Below, piece by piece: positions 44,902-56,206 of a stretch of 64,000 bases of DNA. This DNA comes from Mastigias papua (lineage: Eukaryota > Cnidaria > Scyphozoa > Rhizostomeae > Mastigiidae): the NCBI GenBank assembly GCA_964019165.1, contig OZ025271.1, positions 8,112,275 to 8,176,274 of the forward strand, given 5' to 3'. The first letter of the stretch is position 1. The number at the start of each line of letters is the position of its first letter. Position numbers and translations under genes: made by a program. Under the pieces are notes generated by a model. It was not told the DNA's origin. It ran no database searches and worked only from the letters and a program-made list of their open reading frames with translations.

Positions 44902-46541
44902 TTTTTCTCATGCCAAATGCATGTGCAGAGCCTGTGAAAGAACTTCTCCACATTCTCTCCTCCATTCTTTATCATTTCAGCAGTGACTTCGTCATTCCCG
45001 GGACTTTTGTCAACCTTGAGTTCTTTGATGGCTTCTTTGACTTCCTCAAAGATTGGTGGTGGTTCAGATGTACTATCGTTCCAATGTGTGTTATGGGTAG
45101 TCAAGTTTTCATTCTTTTTGTATAGCTTTGAACAATATTCTCTCCATCGATCCTTGACGTGCTCTCGATCACAAAGTATCACACCAGCTTCATTTTTGAT
45201 TGTATTGATGGCTGGACGGAATTTCCTGGTGAGGGACCTCACACCATTAAAAAGTTCCCTGGTGGAGTTCGTCATGGCATTTTCTTCAATCTTTTTGCAT
45301 TGATCTTCAACAAATTGCTCTTTGTCTTTCCTCATCATACGTCGAATTTTAGAATTTTGTTCTTTATAAATTGCTTCTTGCACAGGATCTCTAATGCCTT
45401 TGGATTTGACCTTTCTTCTCACCTCTACCTCTTTAAGAGTCGTCTCCGTTATCCATCTGTTCTTTGTAGCCTTCCTCTGGCTGATAGTTTTCTTGGCAAC
45501 CTCTAAAAAGATTCTCTTTCCTTCTTGCCACAAATCATTGGGTTCTTTTTCCTCTTCAGAATTAAGTAGAGCTTCAAAACTATTAGATACGTTAATTCTG
45601 TAATTGTTGTGTAAGGTTTGATAGTTGAAACGAATTGGTTGAGGTGGTTGTTCAATGTTTTTAAGTCTGAGTTGAAATTTGGCTACTAACAGTTGATGGT
45701 CACTGTTGCAATCTGCACTTGGTCCAGTCTTTACATTCTTGATAGATGCTCCCCATTTCTGGTTCATAATTATGTAATCAATTTGGTTTCTAGTTCGTGA
45801 ATCTGGTGATGTCCATGTGTAGAGATGGCGAGGGTGGTGTTTAAACATTGTATTGGTGATTGATAGATTGTTTGCGATGCAGAATTCATGTAGGCGTTCT
45901 CCTCGTTCATTTTGATCTCCAAGTCCAAAAATACCACAAGCGGCAGTTGGTTTTGTCACTTTACCAATTTTAGCGTTCACGTCACCCATGATTATTTTGA
46001 TGTCCCGGTTTGGTATTGTGTCTATAGCTTCTTGTAAGCTGTTGTAGAAATTTTCTATTTGCTCATCACTGGCTGTTGAAGTTGGTGCATAGCACTGGAG
46101 AATAGAGAAGTTATGAGGTTTAGCTTGGATTCTGACTTTTAGAATTCGGTCTGTGATCGGACTGTAACCGATGAGAGAATTGCTTGCTTCTTTTCCCAGG
46201 ATCACAGCCACTCCATGACTGTAATTTTCTTCTTTACCAGAATATAGTACCATTTGTTTGTCATTAGTTTTGAAATTCCCTGACCCATTCCAGTTTGTCT
46301 CAGATATTCCTAGTATTTGTAATCCACATCTACTCATTTCATTGCAGACACAACTTAATTTACCTTTTTCTTTAAGTTTTCTAACATTCCAAGTACCAAT
46401 GGTGATTTCATTTCTTAATTGAATGTGCTTTCTCCCAGTAGTATACTTTTCGTTGCAAGCCTGGTCGCCCACTGAACAACGCGCCCCTTGTTGACCCACG
46501 CGACGGGCGATGTGGTATGGAACCTTATTAAAAGTGTTCAT
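44808..46541 (-). CDS. RTE-like LINE APE endonuclease and RT fingers (5' part of ORF2)
   Basis: The ATG at 46541 starts a frame with the APE endonuclease, which nicks target DNA to prime reverse transcription. Motifs in order: ITIGTWNVRKL (Asn), ILGISETNWNG (Glu), SILQCYAPTS, IIMGDVNAKIG (Asp and Asn), LYTWTSPDSRTRNQIDYI and CNSDHQLL (Asp-His). A linker and the start of RT follow (IKELKVDKSPGNDEVTAE, LCTCIWHEK). After HEK the frame leaves the true RT frame at a five-A run (44902-44906), so the last 30 or so residues (NGLMTGDNQ onward) are out-of-frame sequence. All endonuclease catalytic motifs appear intact. Confidence 0.92.
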   Translation of the reverse strand: MNTFNKVPYHIARRVGQQGARCSVGDQACNEKYTTGRKHIQLRNEITIGTWNVRKLKEKGKLSCVCNEMSRCGLQILGISETNWNGSGNFKTNDKQMVLYSGKEENYSHGVAVILGKEASNSLIGYSPITDRILKVRIQAKPHNFSILQCYAPTSTASDEQIENFYNSLQEAIDTIPNRDIKIIMGDVNAKIGKVTKPTAACGIFGLGDQNERGERLHEFCIANNLSITNTMFKHHPRHLYTWTSPDSRTRNQIDYIIMNQKWGASIKNVKTGPSADCNSDHQLLVAKFQLRLKNIEQPPQPIRFNYQTLHNNYRINVSNSFEALLNSEEEKEPNDLWQEGKRIFLEVAKKTISQRKATKNRWITETTLKEVEVRRKVKSKGIRDPVQEAIYKEQNSKIRRMMRKDKEQFVEDQCKKIEENAMTNSTRELFNGVRSLTRKFRPAINTIKNEAGVILCDREHVKDRWREYCSKLYKKNENLTTHNTHWNDSTSEPPPIFEEVKEAIKELKVDKSPGNDEVTAEMIKNGGENVEKFFHRLCTCIWHEKNGLMTGDNQFFYPFLKRGMFYNAVIIEPSLL

Positions 46542-46794
46542 TTGTACAATGGGTAGTCAGGAGTAAAATTGAGATGAGTGGAGACTCCCAGATTCCTTCT
46601 CAAATCGCAGTCTCCAACTAACTAGGAGAAGATATCTCTACCGTTGAACAGTGATCTGCACATCCACCAGACATAACAATCCGTTGCCCTGCTGCCAGCA
46701 ACTTCACCGTGACCCTGGTAAGGGGAGCTACTGGGGTACTACTCCTCGCTCAAGGGAGCCCCAGGGATGCAGTTTAACGTCCTACCCAGGACGA

Positions 46795-49700
46795 CTCTCA
46801 TGCGTAGAACCCCATAAACTGAACTTAAATCTCTCATTTCTCATTTCACCAATTCCTTGTCTTTTATGTAATTCATGGCTTATATCCAGATGAAAATGCA
46901 CACTAGCTGCTACCAACTTCTACATCAATCACTCGCACATAACACTCTTTTACATAAGCACGGTTCTTCTTATTTTACGCAATTCATACCTTAGAAATAC
47001 CAGCACATCTACCTTGGCTAGTACAGTGCTTTGCAATTATCAGTCATCTCCTGAACCCTGTAAATTGCACTTGAATCTCTTGCATGTTACATTATCAATT
47101 CTCTATTCTATTAAACTCATGGCTTGCAAGTAACTACAAATCTACCTTAATTAGAGCCATCTTTTACATCAATTGCACATCCCTTGAAGAGGGAGGATTG
47201 CACGCAATGCTATTTTCTTTTTACTAAGTCAAATCACTGTTTCATGTATGTAGTTCATGGCTTAGAACTAGACCGGGATCTACACTTGGGCAACTGCTAC
47301 ATTCTAAGTCTACGATTTGTACATGGAAACCCGTAATCTGAACGTAAATTTCTCGCCTGTACTCGAGCCATTCACCACCAAATCTACGTAATTCATGGCT
47401 TTCAGACATCTACATATCTACCCAAGTTACTTTCATGTTCTACGCCATCCTGCATGCATAGAGCTCCTTGAATTGCAAATTCATCGCCCTTCACGCTACG
47501 TACTCACTGCCTTGTGCCCTGTTTGTTATCATGTTTTGCAACTATTACTGATCTATTGAACTTCGTAAATTACAAGTAAATCAGTTGCTCTTCACTCTAA
47601 CAATTAAGTTCTTATTCAATGTCATCCATGGCTTAAAAATAGCTGCAACTATAAGTTAATTAGTACAACGTTGTAGCCCAATTGCACACGCATAGAACCC
47701 TTTGAAGTTGCTACATATTCTCACGCAGTTAAAGGCTTCGGTCTAGCAAATAATATACACTTTTTATTGCAATGATCTAGAACTATCATGCATGCAAAGA
47801 ACTCCGTAAACTCCACTTCAACCTCTCGTCCTTAATTTTAACGAAATCACTGCATATTCCCGATAGATCATTGCTTGCAACATGCTACCTATTAGCCAAG
47901 TTAGCGAGCACCGGACTCTGCATCCATTATGCACACATATAACTCCATAACCTACGCTTCATCAGTCCTTCTTTACTTTGCCAATTCCCTACATGTTATT
48001 TTTAATTACCTGCTTCCAAATGCCTACAACTCTATCCACTTCAGTATGATGTTCCTGATATATCACACATGAATACGCCCATAAACATATCACTTGACTC
48101 CTTTCTGATTTAATAAGTCAAATCAGTGCATATACCACGTAATTCATTTCTTAAATGTGGCTAAGAATAAATCCTAGTTTGTGATATCTTTCACATCCAT
48201 CATAGTTGCATGCTACCTCGTAAGTTTGACATTAATCTCTATCTTTGTACTTGAGCAATGCACTAATGCACTGCTTACTCTACGTAAACCATAACCTAGA
48301 ACTAGCATGGATTCCACACTAGCTGCCGCGAAGTAATTCATCCATCATTCTCTTGTGGAATTCTATAAATTGCACTTAAAATACCTCAAGTTTTACTTAA
48401 CTAAGCAACTTTCTTTGAAATAGCCACACATTTGCCCTAGGTAGTGTCATGTATTACGATTATCAATCATCCATAGTATACATCATCCATAGAACCCTGT
48501 AAATTGCAGCTCAATGTCTTGTTAGGTACGCTATTAATTCCTGCAATTTCCTATTTAATTCATTGGTTACAAATACGTACAAATCTACTCTAGTTAGAGC
48601 CATGTTCTATAGTACATGAAACCCTCCATTTATGGACTACTTCACTGTCAATTCCTTGTAATTTATAGCTAACATGAAGCTACGAATCTATGCATATAAG
48701 TGCAGTGGGTTACACCTATCGTACATGCATAGAGGAATTTAAAGTGCACTTAAATCTCTGGTCTTTAACTAGAGTACTTCTGAGTGCATTGTATGTAAAT
48801 CATGGCTTTCAAGTAGATAAGAATCTATACATTTAAGTACATTCGTTTAGACGTATCATACATGCATAGAAGACTATGCAGTTCACCTAAATCTCTCGCA
48901 TTCTACTAGAGAAATTCACGCTCCATTCCGTGTAATTCATGGTTAGAAGTAGCTACGATTCTAAACATGTAAAGGCAGTGGTTTACATCTATCATAGATA
49001 TCTGGTGTGCTACAAAGTTCGCCTATATGTCTCGCCCTCTACTAGACGTCTCACGATCCATTCGATGTAGCTCATGGCTTACAAGTAGCTGTGAATCTAT
49101 ACATTTACGTGTAGTTTTTCCACCTACCGTACATGCTGATATCACTATGAAGTGCACATGATTGTCTCGCCTTCTACTAAAGTACTTCCCTGTCCATTCC
49201 ATTTAGTTCATAGCGTGCAGTTTATTAAATGTCCACATGTTTTACTACGATATTGTACATCTATTACGTGTGGTTTAATAGCACAAGATGCATTTAAGGC
49301 TACTTTCTGTACATCATTCAAACCCACTACCTAATCCATGCAATTCGTGGCTTTTTCAAGTTGCTGAGGACCTTATAGTAGGGGTTTACCTTATAGTAGG
49401 CAAATTTACTGATTCAACATATATTGTTGATGAATTGAGCACCCTATATTGAAATTTTGTCGCTCCCCATGTATTGAACGAAATCACTTTCTATTTGTGT
49501 TAATTCATTGCTTGCAAATAGCTAAGACACAATCATTGTAATGCAACATTCTTCTTCTATTTTAGATGCATTTAGAAGTATGATTGTTCGCTTTTTACTA
49601 AAGGAACTCATCTCCTTGTGCTTGTAATTCATGGCTAAGAAATGGCTGAGAGTATATCAATTTTAGTTCGATATTTTACATTTATCGTTGATACATAGAA

Positions 49701-50030
49701 CACACATGCGACAGAGGGAACCCAACTACTATAGATTTTGGGTGTGTATTTCATAGAGCTGTGTGCTATTCATGCAGCAGAATTTGCTTATATTAGAGGG
49801 GGAATTTGTAGATGTAATAGTTAGGAAGAACACAGCTTTTGTTTGTCTAAACAACCATGTATAACTACTCTGATTCATTGTAAACCTGATGTTAGATGGG
49901 CTAGAACTATACATTGTAATGCGCCTCTCTAGAATTGTCTACATTTATATAGCAGTATAGATTGCACGTAGATCTCTTGTCATCTATTAGACCAATTCAC
50001 GGTCTATTTTATGTATATAAATATGTAATA
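46795..50030. repeat. Ancient 135-bp satellite, block 3 (largest)
   Basis: About 24 diverged monomers. The anchor TCATGGCTT and variants fall at about 46869, 47115, 47253, 47391, 47625, 48663, 48800, 48937, 49072, 49208, 49344 and 49629. Neighbouring steps are mostly 134-138 bp. A typical monomer also contains CTCTCGCCTTCTACTA, GAATCTA(C/T)ACATTTA, TTCTACATCTAT and CATGCATAGAAC. Monomers are strongly diverged, so this array is old. No gene lies within it. Confidence 0.8.
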
Positions 50031-50960
50031 ATTCATCCTACTCATCAAGAAACCCCTCCAGATGTAAGGATCAAAATTGGCAGTAACAGAACTACACATG
50101 TAAACTGTTTAGGCCTCCTGATCGATGTAACTTTGATTTGGAGATACCACATAAATGACCTGTCACAAGAACTATCCACAACTTATGCTATGCTTTATAG
50201 AATTAGAAATTGTCTACCCCTCATTTGTTTGATTGATGTTTACAACTCTTTGATTTTTTCAGTTGTATGATATGGCATATCCGTTTGGAGCTATCACCTG
50301 CGTCATACACTGGCTGCATTTCTAAAATTCAAAAATTGGCTGCCAGAACTATATCTTTTCAGTGCTATCTTTCTCATTATCTTCCTGTCTTTAAAGAATT
50401 GAAGTTACTTTGTGTTTCTGATATATTCCAACTGAAGTTAGAAACATTTACTTATGAATGTGTGAGTAGTAGTCTCATTCAGTTTCCACTAATGGTTCTA
50501 TTTCAACTCATCTATTCATAGTCACAAAACAAGGCAGTCCCATCTTTGCGATATATGCGTGGTCCAAAAAAACAGCTCGCTACATGGGCCATATCTTAGT
50601 GCTAAGTTCTAGAATGAGCTACCAATGGATATCCGTAATCCACATTCCAAACCACTATAGATATTTCTCTCTCTAGGGGTGTTGCCTTCTTGCTAGGTTG
50701 CCTACTTAGGGATCTTCTCCTTAAGAATTCACAGCATGCATTTCAATAATTGGCCTTACGGAGCGATGATCTATTCGGCACCACTCTCCTTTTATTTTTC
50801 CTTTTTTTAAGCCCTTAAAGTTTATTATATTAGTCATCTGGCTTGACCAGTTGATATATTTATTTCTATGGTTTACACATCAATAGTCTCTTTTATCTTT
50901 AAATCAATATTATTAACACTTTATTCTTGTTGTTATTTTTGTTTCTATGATTCTAACGTA
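50031..50960 (+). pseudogene. CR1/jockey-like LINE, RT C-terminal fragment
   Basis: Plus-strand remnant: NCLGLLIDVTLIWRYHINDL and LYRIRNCLPLICLIDVYNSL (thumb) up to 50270. After a stop or frameshift, ASYTGCISKIQKLAARTISF, YLSHYLPVFKELKLL and CVSDIFQLKLETFTYECV run to about 50520. Beyond this, decayed sequence still aligns by pattern with a LINE C-terminus. It is 5'-truncated, with no catalytic motifs. It is related to, but not the same copy family as, the element at 6361-8045. Confidence 0.8.
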
Positions 50961-51009
50961 CTACCAGCCATATTGTATCAATTCTATCTAACTGGTTTCA
51001 GGACAATTC

Positions 51010-52040
51010 CATGAAGGTCAGAGGGGGAAAAATGCCACCTGATGTTCTTCAGCAATGTACAGAACTCTAGCACTACAATAAAAATTAACAACGAATTAAT
51101 TCACGAGAGCCGAGAAGAAAAGTTACTAGGTGTTATATTAGATAAAACTTTATTTTAAATCACATGTTACGTCTCTTTGTAGGGAAGCTAGCCAAAAGTT
51201 GCATGCTTTATCCCGTATTGCTCATTATATAAATTCTGAGAAGTTCAAATATGTTATGAAAGCATTTATTCTTTCACATTTCAGCTATTGTCCGTTGGTA
51301 TGGATGCTTATTGAGAGAGGCCTCAACAATGAGATAAATCATTTCCATGAAAAAGCTTTACGGATTGCATATAAAGATGAACTATCTGACTTCGAGACAA
51401 TGCTAGAAAAAGACCATACTCTGACGATTCACGTTAAGAATTTGCAAGTTCTAATGACTGAGGTATTTAAGACACAGCATAGCCTCAACCCGACTTTTAT
51501 GAAGGAAATATTTGTTTTCCAAAAACAACCAATATGCTCTTAGAAATGAACATCCTATCAAGCTTCTAAGACCACGAACGACTACTTTTGGGGAAAAAAG
51601 TACCTCTTCCTGGGGGAAAGTTGTGGCGTGAACTGTCAGTAGAAACAAAGCAATCTCTGAACTTGAGTCAATTTAAAACTCGCATAAAAAACTGAAAGGC
51701 AGAAGAATGTACCTGTCATTTATGTAGGCGCTATGTGACTCAGGTTGGATATATTTAATGAAAAAAGAAGAGCATAATGATAATAATCTTGGTGTAAAAC
51801 GTAATCTCATTTGTATTTTTCGTACTCTGTAAATTTCATATTCTGTATATTTCTTATTTTGTATTTTCGCATTTTGTATTGTGGCATTTTGTATTTTTCG
51901 TATTTTGCATTTTCCGTATTTTGTATTTTAGTTCCATTTAATTGTATTGTAAAATTTTACTACCTTACCTTTAATTAGCTCCTTAGCTACTCTTTTTTAG
52001 CCTACTGTAAATAAATTTATTATTATTATTATTATTACTA
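51010..52040 (+). pseudogene. Second LINE fragment (jockey/CR1-like), 5'-truncated
   Basis: From about 51080 the plus strand reads EEKLLGVILDKTL (then a stop), then LHALSRIAHYINSEKFKYVM, KAFILSHFSYCPLVWMLIER, HEKALRIAYKDELSDFETML and HTLTIHVKNLQVLMTEVFKT to 51543. Frameshifted continuations (RPRTTTFGEKSTS) run to about 51690. The 3' UTR has repeated GTATTTTGTATTTT words (51800-51930) and ends in an ATT-repeat tail at 52016-52040. Inactive. Confidence 0.85.
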
Positions 52041-52205
52041 TTATTACTATTGCTATAACTTTAATTTGAGAATTTGTTGTTTTTTTTGTTATAGTAAAAA
52101 CTTAAGTGGCAGACTTGCCAATTATGCACTGCCTTAATATAGTGAGGCGTATGATTGTATACTTAGATTGTATTAATATCATGAGGTTTCAAAAACAAAA
52201 GAAAA

Positions 52206-52258
<53 letters not shown>

Positions 52259-52515
52259 CATTTCAAAGTTGTCAACCATAGTCATACGCACAACGTACTA
52301 CATCTTTTGCATGAGGAACAAACCATGGTGTGATCCGGAGCTCCTTACCTATTAAATTTTCTTTTTTGTTTGTTTGTTTGTTTTTCCAATTCATTTTTTT
52401 TTCTATTACCTATCATTGTAGCATTTTAAGCCAGCCAAATGCAGATTACCTGTTAGTGAGATTTGTATTTGTAGATTTGAATATGATATGTGATGAAGTT
52501 TAAACAAAAATTATT
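52041..52515. repeat. Simple repeats and unassigned sequence between LINE and satellite
   Basis: A pure (ATT)n tract lies at 52206-52258 and a (GTTT)n stretch near 52366-52384. The piece 52265-52330 may be another LINE tail. The satellite resumes at about 52516. Confidence 0.7.
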
Positions 52516-53340
52516 AAAGTCGTGTAATTCATGGCTTACGGATAGCCAAGAGTCTTTGCAGTTTAATGCGATAATCTACATCGATCACGCATGTTCTGTA
52601 GCACCATAAGAGTGCTCAAACGTATTTATTTTGTTAGGCGAACTCACTGTTTATATATGCTCCATGTATGAACTAAAATCGATTCGACATTTTTATGCAA
52701 AGTTAGGCGAATCTTAGTGAGTTACTGCATTAAGCGAACTCATATTCAATTCCATGTAGTTTATGGCTGAGATATAGCATTGGGTTTATAACTTTTAGTG
52801 GATGTTATAGATCTATTCTGCATGTTTTAGGGCAAAGAAATTGAAATTATATCGATCCCCTTCTACTAGACAAATCCACAGCCCATCTCTTGTAATTCAT
52901 GACTTAAAAGGCGATCGCAATTAATACAGTTTAATGCTATGGTATACATCTACGGTACGTGCATAGAACACCAAAAATTGTAGTTAAATCTATCACTACT
53001 AAGAGCCTACACAATTTAAAGCGATTTTCTACATGTATCTTAGATCTATTGAACGCCGCATATTGTTAGTGAATCTCTCGCCGTCTAGTTGACGAATTCG
53101 TGTCCCATTGCTTGTAATTTATGGCATACAAATGGCTAAGGATCTATAGATTTTAGGCTGATGCCCTACACGTATGGAAGATGCAAGAGGCCCCATAGAG
53201 TATGGATATCCCTACTGTGGTATTTCTACCTAGCTGACTGTCAATTGTGAAATATTCATGGGATACAGCCAGCTACTTATCTGTACATTTCAGGGTGATA
53301 TGCTACATATATAATTGATGGATATTGCATCGTAAGTTGC
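52516..53340. repeat. Ancient 135-bp satellite, block 4
   Basis: GTAATTCATGGCTT recurs at about 52526, 52766, 52892, 53120 and 53250 in varying states of decay, with the same companion words (TTCTACTAGACAAATCCAC, ACATCTA, GCATAGAAC). Confidence 0.75.
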
Positions 53341-53369
53341 TCTTAAACCAATCAGCATGTTGTGCAGGG

Positions 53370-54300
53370 TATAGCTGGCCGTTTGTAGCAATATTCAAAC
53401 ATGTGCTATATATATTAAATGAACTGTGTTTTTATGTTCAAATCATGTTTTGGCTTCATTTTCCACTTCCATGATTGGCTTGTTTCATTTTCAATTCAAT
53501 ACTGAAAGTTTGTATTCGCACTATTTCATTCAATCATTGTATTTCAAATTCAATCTTTAACTTTTATATTCAATATGTATTCAATTTTAAATCAAGTTTT
53601 TTATTCAACCAATCAACAATTTAATTTTCAATTTTATATATACATTCATTCCTAGCATTTATATCTAATCCCAACCTTTTTGCTCGAACCTTTACATTCA
53701 AATTCAATCCTCAAATTCTGTATTCAATCTTACTGGGAACGAGTGTGCCATTTTGAAGCGGAAAAATCAAAATTTCCCTCTCGTGAGACTGGTTCCATAA
53801 CGTTGAAAAGAAAGCAAGAACTGCGCCTAAATATTCAGGGCAGTAAAATAGTAGCAAAAGATCATAATAAACTTCTTGTGATTAAAATTGACAACAACCT
53901 AGAGTTCGACAAGCATGTGCAAACTCTGTGCCAAAAATCAACAAAATGGCTAGTGCTTTTTCTAGGCTAAATATGTATATCTCCAGAGAGCAAGCATTAT
54001 CAATTTGCAATGTGGTGATTTTGTCGAATTTCAAGTATTGTCCTTTGATCTGGTTATTCTGCAATAAAGGTGCAAATTGAAAAGATTTAAAATTGAATAT
54101 AAACGTTAAAGATTGAATTTGAAATGCAATGATTGAATGAAATAGTACGAATATAAACTTTAAGTATTGAATTGAAAATGAAACAAGCCAATCATGGAAG
54201 TGAAAAATGAAGCCAAACATGAATTGAACATAAAACACAGTTGATTAAATACATATAGCACATGTTTGAATATTGCCACAAATGGCCAGCCATAGCAGGG
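53370..54300. mobile_element. Foldback element with 215-bp arms carrying a LINE fragment
   Basis: 53377-53600 and 54080-54297 are inverted copies (outer ends GCTGGCC, then CAATATTCAAACATGTGCTATAT). The arms are rich in ATTCAATTT words. The centre (about 53800-54075) holds a plus-strand LINE piece: LNIQGSKIVAKDHNKLL, FDKHVQTLCQK and, after a frameshift, MYISREQALSICNVVILSNF. Arm identity is lower than in the 2783-5571 element. No target duplication was found. Confidence 0.7.
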
Positions 54301-54693
54301 ACAGTGTTTACAGTCGACTTATATGGTCAGATGTTGCAATTTCGCTTATTGGCTTAAGTGTACTGCACTGATGACCGATCAGGAGGATCTCTTGTGAGTT
54401 GTTAGCATATCGACTTGTTACTTACAAATGGAAGTATTTTTAACATATGATTGATAATTGCCTCAACAAGAAAAGCCATATAAGCATGATTCTAGCTCAA
54501 CTGGCCTATCGCATCATACCTGCTAATCTGTTCAACAAGAATGGCAGCATTGCAGAGTTCTTTTGGTACTACACGAAGTATAATTCGAAAACTACAGAGC
54601 AAGGCAGCCTGAGAACGGTAGCAAATAGTTCGTATGATATGCATGTGACTCAATTGGATGGGAGACTCGGTTTGACATTTATGCAAATGTTGG
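54301..54693. other. Unassigned DNA
   Basis: A 121-codon plus-strand frame starts at 54447 but runs into the adjacent MITE, so it is not supported as a gene. Confidence 0.35.
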
Positions 54694-54695
54694 TA

Positions 54696-54880
54696 CAGTC
54701 AACCTTACATAATTCGGATCGGTTTTATCCGGATTTTTGCATATTCCGGACAGAATTGCTAAGTCCAATTAGTTTCCTATTAAAGTGCAACACAGAAAAA
54801 GTTTCTACGTAAACCGGATTTTCTGTAATCCGGACAAAATCAGCCAGTCCCCTGTGATCCGAATTATGCGAGGTTGACTG
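54696..54880. mobile_element. 185-bp pogo/Tigger-like MITE, TA target site
   Basis: Terminal inverted repeats start CAGTCAACCT-ACATAATTCGG on the left and end CCGAATTATGCGAGGTTGACTG on the right, flanked by TA at 54694-54695 and 54881-54882. A CAGT start with a CGCATAATTCGG core and TA duplication is typical of Tc1/mariner elements of the pogo/Tigger group. Inner TCCGGA repeats extend the hairpin. Non-coding. Confidence 0.85.
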
Positions 54881-54882
54881 TA

Positions 54883-55534
54883 CATAGAAATGCAACCTGC
54901 ATTGTGTACTGGCCACTAGACTTCAGCGTCTGTACAACCCTGTTTACTAGAAGATGAACTACATGGAATAGAATAGGAGCTATGTATAGTAGAGTCTTCA
55001 TAGATTTTTTGCATCAGGCACACCGGAGCCGGGGGGCTAGGGGGCTGTAGCCCCCCCCCGACTTTTCTGCTCATGTATCATGTCAAGATTTAGGCATTCG
55101 ATCCAAATAGAAAGTAGATCTCCTTTTTCCGTGTTACAGTTCACTCACCTTTAAAAAGTACCAGTGCCGGAGTCATCAGGACCTATTGGAGGTAAATAAC
55201 CCAAGTTTTTTCAAAACTTTGTGTTATGGACTGGTCCAAAGTCTGATACACTTGTAAAGTCAAGGAAGGGTTCTGCGCCCCTGGTCACCTAGCGCTTAGC
55301 ATGATCTCGTTGCTCTGAAAATTTATGTCTCTATCATTTTACCTGACCTGGCAACAATCTTTATAGAGTAGCGAAGAGGTCTATTCAATTTTCTCACCAA
55401 CACTGCAATGATTTTATCTGTCGTTTTTTACCAAGACAGGATGCATATCTATATTGAAACAGGGCGTTTCCCACGGAATTATAGGGAGTGTATTGCAAAC
55501 GTTTTCAGGAACTCCGTCCCTGACCTCCTACTAC
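54883..55534. other. Unassigned DNA with a G-run/C-run hairpin
   Basis: A GC hairpin at 55030-55061 (GGGGGCT-GT-AGCCCCC plus flanking G and C runs) is preceded by GGCACACCGGAGCC. Similar C-rich ends near 15590 and 61607 suggest a dispersed element family. No gene. Confidence 0.4.
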
Positions 55535-56133
55535 CTCCCTACTAACACCATTATTGCATACGTCCATACGGACTTGCAACTCATCCCCAGCCCCCACTCA
55601 AAAACATGCTCCGGCGTCCCTGTGTATATTGTGTAGTAGGTAATATATATGTTAGTTGTAGTAGGTAATTTTATGTATTGTTAATGGTCTATAGTTTCTT
55701 AAGGTTATTGCTAATTCAACTACGAGCTTTCTCTTATGATCATATCTGATATAGACTCACTATATAGAAAGCCAAGCAACCCTCACTATTCAGTGTGTGA
55801 TAAGATGAGTTTAGATCAAATCTATACAGAAAGTTACATGTTTGAGGATTAGTTTGATCATGTTGAAAACTATGAATAATTCCAAATATAACATTGCATT
55901 ATACTGATCTTCCACTGCTTCCACCGAAATTAGGTTCCAATCAGTGATCACTATGATCTGATATAGTAGAAAACGTTATTAAAGCTATGATTCCTATAAT
56001 TCTCCTCATATCTCACAATCAGCAGTAACTGTTTAGTTCAATCAATGTGCTATAATTTATTGAGCTCAATGTGTCTATGAATTTTCCACTATTGTTGTTC
56101 TGCCTGCTGTATGGTTACTTTTATCTGTCAAGA

Positions 56134-56206
<73 letters not shown>

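Larger units (their letters stand above)
43535..46794 (-). mobile_element. RTE-like LINE copy 2, full length, with 11-bp TSD
   Basis: CTCTCATGCGT flanks the element at 43524-43534 and 46795-46805, and joining the flanks restores satellite sequence (CATGCGTAGAACCCC). It is 3,260 bp long. On the minus strand: about 250 bp of 5' UTR, an endonuclease-plus-RT frame broken once by a single-base indel, and a 3' tail of GAT triplets (43536-43550 on the plus strand as ATC). It is a different subfamily from copy 1 (different tail, moderate protein similarity) and much better preserved, so it is a recent insertion. Confidence 0.93.

Noticed and set aside
44880..44920. Programmed -1 frameshift in the RTE-like LINE at GAGAAAAATGG.
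   Set aside because: It does not fit a classic X-XXY-YYZ slippery heptamer in the zero frame; a simple one-base loss in the A run explains it better.
54447..54812. 121-aa plus-strand ORF.
   Set aside because: It runs through the boundary of the 185-bp MITE and has no motif; chance frame.
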